Shown here: positions 7,259 to 11,466 of the stretch, one piece after another
Layout: each line of letters starts with the position of its first letter
Position numbering within the stretch: the stretch's first letter is position 1
Assembly: GCA_020050895.1 (NCBI GenBank)
Contig: JAGVJW010000008.1
Coordinates: 1-11,466 of the forward strand
Direction of reading: 5' to 3'
DNA: 11,466 bases
From: a bacterium
GTDB lineage: Bacteria > Bacteroidota > Ignavibacteria > Kapaibacteriales > Kapaibacteriaceae
Notes under the pieces: model-generated
What the model was told of the DNA's origin: nothing
Seen by the model: the letters and a program-made list of their open reading frames with translations, nothing else
Database searches by the model: none
Position numbers and translations under genes: made by a program

Positions 7259-9316
7259 CTATCGGCGTTGGACGGCGGGTTCGTATCGCTCAAATTGCAT
7301 GGTATACGAACCACGTCCCTGCGTCAACGATCGCAACTGCGTCACGTAGCCGAACAGTTGTGACAGCGGCACCATTGCCGTCACCACTTGCAGGATATCA
7401 CGGGTTTGAATCCCTTCTACCCTGCCCATCCGTGTGTTAAGGTCTGCAATGACCTCACCCACGTAGTCCTCGGGCGTAACGACCTCGACTTTAAACACGG
7501 GCTCCATGAGGATCGGAGCTGCATGCCTTGCGGCATCGCGTGCTGCAATCGAGGCGGAAACGGCATAAGCCGTCTCCGTTGCGTCTTCTTCGTGGTAGAC
7601 TGCGTTTACAAGAACCACCCTAACGTCAATCATGGGGTATCCTGCAAACGGTCCTACCTTGAGGGCTTCGATAGCCCCCTTCTCTACACTCTGTACGTAC
7701 GGTTCCGGAAGTACATCTGGTGCGAGCTCATTGCTGAACTCGAGGCCTTTTCCGGACTCGTTCGGACCTACTACTAATGTTACCTGTCCGAATTGGTTCT
7801 TCCCTGCGTTGCTCCTGGTGAACTCACCCTGAGCCCGCGCCGTGGACGATACCGTTTCTCGATAGGCGACTTGTGGTTTCCCAACCTTGACGGGGACACC
7901 AAATTCGCGTTTAAGTCTGTCAGCAAGTATCTCCAGATGGAGCTCGCCGACTCCGCTAATTATGGTTTGTCCTGTCTCGGCATCGGTATGAAATCGAAAC
8001 GTCGGATCTTCTTCAGAGAGCCGATGTAAGGATTCCGTCAGTTTATCCTGATCTGCCAATGTTCGGGCTTCGATCGACTGATTAATCACTGGTTCAGCGA
8101 AGTGGATGTTCTCAAGCAGTATGGGCTGTCGAGCATCACACAGCGTGTCCCCTGTGCGTGTAAACCGCAAGGCCGGTATAGCCACTATGTCGCCGGCAAA
8201 TGCTTCGGAAAGTTCCTCCCTTTTGTTGGCACTCATGCGGAGAATTTTTCCAACGCGTTCCTTTTTATCGTTGCCTACGTTTAGCACCTGTTCACCAACA
8301 CGCAGATGGCCTGAGTAGATTCTTATGAACGTGAGTCTGCCGACAAACGAATCGGTGATAACCTTAAATGCAAGTGCAGCGAACGGTGCTTCGTCCTTAG
8401 GTGGCCTGGTATCGTCGCGCTCAGGATTTTTAACATCATGTCCGTGGACAAATCCTGCGTCAAGGGGCGATGGAAGATAGTCAACCACGCCATCCAACAG
8501 TTGCTGTACACCTTTATTCTTAAATGCCGATCCGCAAAACACAGGCGTCAGCTTTAGATGAAGGGTTGCATTCCTGACAGCCTTTCTCAGCATATCGGTG
8601 GGAATGTTCTCTCCGGCCAGGTAGTGTTCGAGCAGGGCATCGTCGTACTCTGCTACAGCCTCAATCAGTACCTGCCGTTTGGCTTCTGCTTCCTGCCTCA
8701 AGCCCCCTTCCACCTGCTCCAGCTCTACTATCTTGTACTTTTCCGAATCTGTGCCATCGAACACGACGGCTTTCATTTCGAGCAGGTCGACGACGCCTTG
8801 AAAACGATCTTCAGCGCCGATAGGAATCTGAACTGCCACCGGACGTGCACCCAGCCGATTTCGCATCATCTCCAGCACGCGCCAGAAATTGGCTCCAATC
8901 CTATCCATCTTGTTCACAAATGCAATACGCGGCACGTGATACTGGTTTGCTTGGTGCCAAACCGTTTCCGATTGTGGCTCGACTCCTGCAACTGCACAAA
9001 AGAGAGCGATTGCTCCGTCGAGTACGCGCAACGATCGCTGGACTTCGGCAGTGAAATCTACGTGACCAGGAGTATCGATGATGTTGACGGTGTATTCATG
9101 CCAATGGCATGTTACTGCAGCAGACGTGATGGTAATTCCACGTTCGCGTTCCTGCTCCATGTAGTCGGTGTATGCCGTTCCTTCATGGACTTCGCCCATT
9201 TTATGAAGAACGCCAGTGTAGAACAGAATCCGTTCCGTCGTAGTCGTCTTACCGGCATCGATGTGAGCCATGATGCCAATGTTGCGAATGTGATCAATTT
9301 CGACGGTTCGCGGCAT
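7259..9316 (-). CDS. fusA: Elongation factor G (str-operon copy)
   Basis: A 685-residue EF-G, the GTPase that drives tRNA-mRNA translocation and, with RRF, ribosome recycling. The start is set at ATG 9314-9316 (MPRTVEIDHIRNIGIMAHID), which matches the family opening. A TTG at 9347-9349 would add 11 atypical residues. Neither start has a strong Shine-Dalgarno sequence. G-domain motifs are intact: AHIDAGKT at 17-24, RGITITSA at 59-66, DTPGH at 81-85, NKMD at 135-138 and GSAF later. Domain II, the EF-G domain III hinge, domain IV with the EEDATETAYAVSAS region, and domain V ending LRSLTQGRGSYTMQFERYEP are all present. The stretch before RERGITI reads AYTDYM, where the usual form is ATMDWM. Confidence 0.98.
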   Translation of the reverse strand: MPRTVEIDHIRNIGIMAHIDAGKTTTTERILFYTGVLHKMGEVHEGTAYTDYMEQERERGITITSAAVTCHWHEYTVNIIDTPGHVDFTAEVQRSLRVLDGAIALFCAVAGVEPQSETVWHQANQYHVPRIAFVNKMDRIGANFWRVLEMMRNRLGARPVAVQIPIGAEDRFQGVVDLLEMKAVVFDGTDSEKYKIVELEQVEGGLRQEAEAKRQVLIEAVAEYDDALLEHYLAGENIPTDMLRKAVRNATLHLKLTPVFCGSAFKNKGVQQLLDGVVDYLPSPLDAGFVHGHDVKNPERDDTRPPKDEAPFAALAFKVITDSFVGRLTFIRIYSGHLRVGEQVLNVGNDKKERVGKILRMSANKREELSEAFAGDIVAIPALRFTRTGDTLCDARQPILLENIHFAEPVINQSIEARTLADQDKLTESLHRLSEEDPTFRFHTDAETGQTIISGVGELHLEILADRLKREFGVPVKVGKPQVAYRETVSSTARAQGEFTRSNAGKNQFGQVTLVVGPNESGKGLEFSNELAPDVLPEPYVQSVEKGAIEALKVGPFAGYPMIDVRVVLVNAVYHEEDATETAYAVSASIAARDAARHAAPILMEPVFKVEVVTPEDYVGEVIADLNTRMGRVEGIQTRDILQVVTAMVPLSQLFGYVTQLRSLTQGRGSYTMQFERYEPAVQRR

Positions 9317-9364
9317 ATTCGTCGGTTTAATAACCCGGTAATCTGTCAAAGAACAACTGGATGG

Positions 9365-9832
9365 TTACCAGCGGAAATGCGAGAACGCTCTATTTGCGTC
9401 GGCCATGCGATGCATTTCATCGCGACGTTTAATCGCGCCCCCTTCACCATTGGCTGCTGCGAGCAATTCCGCGGCAAGTTTCGAAGCCATGGTGTGGTCT
9501 CGCCGTTCCGAAGCATATTTTTTTATCCAGCGGATGGCTAGCGCAACACGTCGTTCTTCACGTACCTCCATAGGAACCTGATAGGTAGCGCCGCCGACAC
9601 GTCGGGGGCGAATTTCAATAGACGGTGCAGCATTCTGAAGCGCCTTACGGAAGACTTCGATGGGATCCTGTTCCGTTTTTTTAGCGATGATCTCCAACGC
9701 TCCATAGACAAGCGACCGCGCGATTGCCTTTTTACCTTGATCCATGATGTTATTCACGAACCTAGCCAGGATCACATCGTTATACCGCGGGTCGGCTGCC
9801 ACACGTCGCTTATCTGTATTTTTCTTTCTCAT
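9365..9832 (-). CDS. rpsG: Ribosomal protein uS7
   Basis: A 155-residue S7, the primary nucleator of 30S head assembly, located at the E site and mRNA exit. It opens MRKKNTDKRRVAADPRYND and includes the VNNIMDQGKKAIARSLVYGA helix at about 27-46, the beta-hairpin region PSIEIRPRRVGGATYQVPME at about 70-89, and the end KRRDEMHRMADANRAFSHFR-W. Length and end are those of the short S7 form. It starts 50 nt after rpsL. In E. coli this gap is where S7 binds its own mRNA, but no matching structure is obvious here. Confidence 0.98.
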   Translation of the reverse strand: MRKKNTDKRRVAADPRYNDVILARFVNNIMDQGKKAIARSLVYGALEIIAKKTEQDPIEVFRKALQNAAPSIEIRPRRVGGATYQVPMEVREERRVALAIRWIKKYASERRDHTMASKLAAELLAAANGEGGAIKRRDEMHRMADANRAFSHFRW

Positions 9833-9882
9833 GCAAAATCAACAATTCTCAATGATCAATATTTTTACTTTGTGCAGATTTA

Positions 9883-10275
9883 TCACTTCTTAGCTGGGGC
9901 TGCTGCTTTTGGTTTCTTAGCACCATACTTTGAACGGGCCTGTTTACGGTTTGCAACGCCCTGTGTATCGGCAGAACCTCTAACAACGTGATAGCGAACG
10001 CCGGGCAGGTCTTTTACTCTGCCACCGCGAATCAGAACAATCGAGTGTTCCTGAAGATTATGTCCTTCACCGGGTATATACGCCGTGACTTCGATATGAT
10101 TTGTCAGCCGCACGCGAGCCACCTTGCGCAGCGCGGAATTGGGTTTTTTTGGTGTTGTTGTATACACACGCGTACACACACCGCGTTTCTGCGGGCACGC
10201 CTGCAACGCCGGGGACTTGCTTTTCACCTTGACTACAAGACGTCCTTTTCGCACTAACTGACTAATCGTCGGCAT
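9883..10275 (-). CDS. rpsL: Ribosomal protein uS12
   Basis: A 130-residue S12, part of the 30S decoding centre and the target region for streptomycin resistance mutations. The core ALQACPQKRGVCTRVYTTTP is followed by KKPNSALRKVARVRLTN, then the loop HNLQEHSIVLIRGGRVKDLP and the end KQARSKYGAKKPKA. Lys43 and Lys88 are both present, with Asp89 (the site of methylthiolation in E. coli) beside it, so it looks like the wild-type, streptomycin-sensitive form at those positions. The C-terminal AAAPAKK is a short variable tail. It is the first gene of the operon, with about 420 nt of non-coding sequence upstream and only a weak purine stretch before the ATG. Confidence 0.98.
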   Translation of the reverse strand: MPTISQLVRKGRLVVKVKSKSPALQACPQKRGVCTRVYTTTPKKPNSALRKVARVRLTNHIEVTAYIPGEGHNLQEHSIVLIRGGRVKDLPGVRYHVVRGSADTQGVANRKQARSKYGAKKPKAAAPAKK

Positions 10276-10320
10276 GAATTCCAGCCTTTGTGTTCGTTTG
10301 GATGATAATTAGACAATTGA

Positions 10321-10346
10321 TGCCGCCTGAGGAAACCTCGGCGGCA
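10321..10346 (-). other. Strong bulged hairpin in presumed rpsL leader
   Basis: An 11-bp GC-rich stem with a 3-nt loop. The left arm TGCCGCCTGAGG (10321-10332) pairs with CCTCGGCGGCA (10336-10346) with one unpaired T. On the minus strand it ends 45 nt before the rpsL start codon and no U-tract follows it directly, so it is not a standard terminator. It could be a leader structure involved in mRNA stability or ribosomal-protein feedback. The structure is seen directly. The role is a guess. Confidence 0.6.
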
Positions 10347-10356
10347 ATAGAGCCGA

Positions 10357-10364
10357 CAAAAATA
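10357..10364 (-). promoter_or_regulatory. Candidate Bacteroidota-type -7 element for the rpsL operon
   Basis: On the minus strand this octamer reads TATTTTTG, which fits the TAnnTTTG consensus of the Bacteroidota primary sigma factor. It lies about 80 nt before rpsL and just before the bulged hairpin, which would put the hairpin at the very 5' end of the mRNA. No TTTG is seen at the expected -33 distance, so the call is weak. Confidence 0.2.
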
Positions 10365-10387
10365 GTAAAAAAACGTCCGCCAATACG

Positions 10388-10414
10388 ATGCCGGGTATTA
10401 CGGATACCCGGCAT
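10388..10414. repeat. Dispersed palindrome, copy 1
   Basis: Perfect 11-bp arms, ATGCCGGGTAT (10388-10398) and its complement (10404-10414), around a 5-nt loop. Both arms are found again, one base longer, at 11096-11123. The stem is strong, but no T-run follows closely on either strand (the nearest, on the minus strand, is about 14 nt away), so it is better described as a REP-like repeat than as a standard intrinsic terminator. Confidence 0.8.
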
Positions 10415-10430
10415 GGCACAAAATTTGGAA

Positions 10431-10534
10431 TGCTGCCGGGTAAGTTGCCGGGAGACATATGCTGCCGGGTAAGTTGCCGGGAGACATATGCTGCCGGGTA
10501 AGTTGCCGGGAGGCATATGCTGCCGGGTAAGTTG
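10431..10534. repeat. 29-bp tandem repeat array, 3.6 copies
   Basis: Units start at 10431, 10460 and 10489, with a partial 17-nt unit at 10518-10534. The first two units are identical and the third differs by one base (gagaca to gaggca). Each unit carries TGCCGGG twice, spaced 12 and 17 nt apart alternately, plus CATATG across the unit boundary. Seven direct copies of TGCCGGG therefore lie in this array, and the same heptamer forms the core of the adjacent palindrome. Units abut without spacers, so this is not a CRISPR array. The period is not a multiple of three, so it does not encode a repeated peptide in one frame. Confidence 0.9.
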
Positions 10535-10546
10535 TACAAGTTGTAC
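10534..10546. repeat. Short palindrome at the end of the tandem array
   Basis: GTACAA, one central G, then TTGTAC. It begins exactly where the fourth repeat unit stops matching the consensus. It could be an operator-like half-site pair, or chance. Confidence 0.35.
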
Positions 10547-10697
10547 GGAAAGATCTGCCGTTAGGCAAAAACCGCAAATGAGATGTAGCCAGATATCGGT
10601 AGGCGCATTCCTCAGCGAGTGGACAACAGAGTGATCTCTGCTATCCATGCCCCTTGACAACTACCGTTAAAAAAATGACTTTCGCAGCACCCTCTGA

Positions 10698-10997
10698 CTA
10701 TTCGACTATTGTAAAGATCTCTCTTCTTCCCGATTCTATCAGGGGCACCAATGTGTTGTGATACCACTCCCCCCATTTCGGATCGCTGATGTTCGACATC
10801 GCCGATTCATATGCAGTGAGATTGTCGTAGGTACTTTCCATCACAAATGTGTAGGCGTCGCCTACAAGATCAGCAAGCACCCGCATGTCAGTCATGCCAG
10901 CAGCTGCTTCCATCATTTTCTTCCCCTCAGCCATAGCTTCTTTAAAGGGGCGTGCCATACCGTATTTCAGGTGAAAGATGTCGCGGACAAGAATCAT
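10698..10997 (-). CDS. NIPSNAP-like dimeric alpha/beta-barrel protein
   Basis: A 99-residue protein with the layout of a single ferredoxin-like alpha/beta-barrel domain: strand MILVRDIFHLKYG (1-13), helix ARPFKEAMAEGKKMMEAAAG, strand MRVLADLVGDAYTFVMESTY (about 38-57), helix NLTAYESAMSN, then WGEWYHNTLVPLIESGRREI and the closing strand FTIVE. These features resemble NIPSNAP and related stress-responsive or antibiotic-biosynthesis-monooxygenase-like barrels, which form dimers. No catalytic residues can be assigned and the substrate is unknown. The start is fixed by GGAGGA three nt before the ATG. Longer upstream starts give residues unlike the fold. The gene is monocistronic, between two copies of a palindrome, and has no evident link to translation. 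Confidence 0.75.
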   Translation of the reverse strand: MILVRDIFHLKYGMARPFKEAMAEGKKMMEAAAGMTDMRVLADLVGDAYTFVMESTYDNLTAYESAMSNISDPKWGEWYHNTLVPLIESGRREIFTIVE

Positions 10998-11000
10998 AAA

Positions 11001-11006
11001 TCCTCC
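11001..11006 (-). promoter_or_regulatory. Ribosome binding site of the NIPSNAP-like gene
   Basis: GGAGGA on the minus strand, three nt before the ATG at 10995-10997. It is the strongest Shine-Dalgarno match in the window and selects the 99-residue form. Confidence 0.75.
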
Positions 11007-11095
11007 GAATGTGGTGGTAAGAAGAACCTTAGTATCAACTTCGATCTCGAATTTCGGAAGAATGTGAATAAACCACAACTTCCTTAAAGATGACC

Positions 11096-11123
11096 ATGCC
11101 GGGTATCAAGAGATACCCGGCAT
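11096..11123. repeat. Dispersed palindrome, copy 2
   Basis: Perfect 12-bp arms, ATGCCGGGTATC (11096-11107) and its complement (11112-11123), with a 4-nt AAGA loop. It shares its arm sequence with copy 1 at 10388-10414 while the loops differ, which suggests the stem is what is conserved. Similarity to a sorting domain on the plus strand begins directly after its right arm. Confidence 0.85.
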
Positions 11124-11124
11124 C

Positions 11125-11280
11125 GGGGAAACGCGGGATTTTGCTTTGTTCGACTTATATGGCAGGAGCGTTCAAGTGGCGCGCACATCTAACGACACCT
11201 TTGTGCCCGATCACAAGCTAAACCAAGGTCTTTACTTTGTAAGAATCTGCAATGATTCTTATCATATATTTATTGAGTAA
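11125..11280 (+). pseudogene. Truncated remnant resembling a type IX secretion C-terminal sorting domain
   Basis: The plus-strand frame that ends at TAA 11278-11280 reads, from 11137, DFALFDLYGRSVQVARTSND followed by TFVPDHKLNQGLYFVRICND and SYHIFIE. The F-D-L-x-GR-x-V motif, the L-x-x-GLYFVRI motif about 18 residues later and the final hydrophobic strand before the stop are the layout of type A sorting domains on proteins exported by the type IX system. The earlier part of such a domain, with the usual PNP motif, is missing. The frame has no start codon and runs into the palindrome at 11096-11123, then a stop at 11065-11067. It is read as the tail of a lost secreted-protein gene. Confidence 0.6.
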
Positions 11281-11285
11281 CGTTT

Positions 11286-11298
11286 GGGCACAATGCCC
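11286..11298. terminator. Small hairpin between converging gene ends
   Basis: GGGCA, loop CAA, TGCCC: a 5-bp GC-rich stem lying between the stop of the EF-G gene on the minus strand (11333) and the stop of the plus-strand remnant (11280). No T-run follows on either strand, so termination activity is uncertain. Confidence 0.25.
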
Positions 11299-11332
11299 TT
11301 ACCAAGGCCAGTCTTATTGCCCACCGGCTACC

Positions 11333-11466
11333 CTACCGCCCCTCTGCTCTCTTCTTCTGGTGCTCCTGCACCATCTCTTCCTGAATGTTCTTTGGAATGG
11401 GTGTGTACTTTTTGAATTCCATCGAAAATTCACCCTTGCCCTGTGTAATAGATCGTAAATCTGTTG
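11333..11466 (-). CDS. Second elongation factor G, C-terminal fragment (cut by window edge)
   Basis: The minus-strand frame ending at TAG 11333-11335 gives 43 residues opening TDLRSITQGKGEFSMEFKKY and continuing TPIPKNIQEEMVQEHQKKRA before EGR. The first part is the conserved end of EF-G domain V and aligns with LRSLTQGRGSYTMQFERYEP at the end of the str-operon EF-G in this window. Differences in almost every variable position and a longer charged helical tail show that it is a paralogue, not a recent copy. In bacteria with two EF-G proteins the roles can be split between translocation and recycling, but which role this one has cannot be judged from the fragment. Confidence 0.88.
   Translation of the reverse strand, partial: TDLRSITQGKGEFSMEFKKYTPIPKNIQEEMVQEHQKKRAEGR

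Larger units (their letters stand above)
10276..10697. other. Non-coding region upstream of rpsL, rich in repeats
   Basis: A 422-nt gap without a credible gene. From the rpsL side it contains a bulged hairpin (10321-10346), A/T-rich runs (10358-10374), a palindrome (10388-10414), a 29-bp tandem array (10431-10534) and a small palindrome (10534-10546). Between 10547 and 10697, next to the stop of the neighbouring gene, nothing is recognised apart from a T-rich run on the minus strand near 10670-10677. The rpsL operon promoter must lie here or further upstream. Confidence 0.8.

Noticed and set aside
9317..9349. TTG-initiated N-terminal extension of EF-G.
   Set aside because: The 11 extra residues do not fit the family opening and there is no ribosome binding site, while the internal ATG gives the standard start.
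8558..9541. Long plus-strand open frame of 327 codons opposite fusA and rpsG.
   Set aside because: It is an antisense shadow of two fully conserved genes, has a Cys/His/Phe-rich composition and shows no family motif.
10388..10414. Palindrome copy 1 as a plain intrinsic terminator.
   Set aside because: The nearest T-run on the minus strand is about 14 nt beyond the stem, and the gene it would terminate ends nearly 300 nt upstream.
10431..10534. Possible CRISPR array.
   Set aside because: Repeat units abut directly with no unique spacers between them.
10654..10659. A perfect TTGACA box on the plus strand.
   Set aside because: No -10 box is found at 16-18 nt, and it would point into the NIPSNAP-like gene in the antisense direction.
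10262..10660. Minus-strand open frame of 132 codons with a repeated QLTRQH-like peptide.
   Set aside because: The repetition only reflects the 29-bp DNA array, it overlaps the rpsL start, and the rest shows no protein-like pattern.
11252..11458. Plus-strand open frame of 68 codons at the right edge.
   Set aside because: It lies mostly antisense to the EF-G C-terminus and in a different frame from the sorting-domain remnant. Its hydrophobic look comes from the complementary strand.

Overview
The window is a chromosomal ribosomal-protein locus read almost entirely on the minus strand, so gene order runs from high to low coordinates. From 10275 down to 1 there are 18 consecutive genes with gaps from a 4-nt overlap to about 50 nt, and a single larger gap of 176 nt before tuf: rpsL-rpsG-fusA-tuf (str cluster), rpsJ-rplC-rplD-rplW-rplB-rpsS-rplV-rpsC-rplP-rpmC-rpsQ (S10 cluster), then rplN-rplX-rplE (start of the spc cluster, with rplE cut by the window edge). 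All predicted proteins are intact and carry the expected family motifs, so this is a working core translation operon.

The organism looks like a member of the Bacteroidota/Chlorobiota (FCB) side of the bacterial tree, possibly an Ignavibacteria- or Kapabacteria-like lineage. The reasons are the str-S10-spc fusion with tuf directly before rpsJ, the style of the L2, L3 and S17 proteins, the mixed strength of Shine-Dalgarno sequences, and a plus-strand remnant resembling the C-terminal sorting domain of type IX secretion cargo. The lineage is inferred from style, not from a search.

The accessory part is 10276-11466. From right to left it holds: the last 43 codons of a second EF-G gene entering from the right edge; a truncated plus-strand type IX sorting-domain remnant convergent with it; one copy of a 12-bp-arm palindrome; a 99-residue NIPSNAP-like dimeric alpha/beta-barrel gene; a stretch with no recognisable gene; a 29-bp tandem repeat array (3.6 copies); a second copy of the same palindrome; and a strong bulged hairpin in the presumed leader of rpsL. 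The palindromes and the tandem array share the core TGCCGGG, so they look like one repeat family clustered just upstream of a highly expressed operon.

The genes work together as the translation apparatus: S12, S7, S10, S19, S3 and S17 of the 30S subunit, L2, L3, L4, L5, L14, L16, L22, L23, L24 and L29 of the 50S subunit, and the two elongation GTPases EF-G and EF-Tu. The operon itself is ordinary. The interest lies in the 1.2 kb upstream of rpsL.
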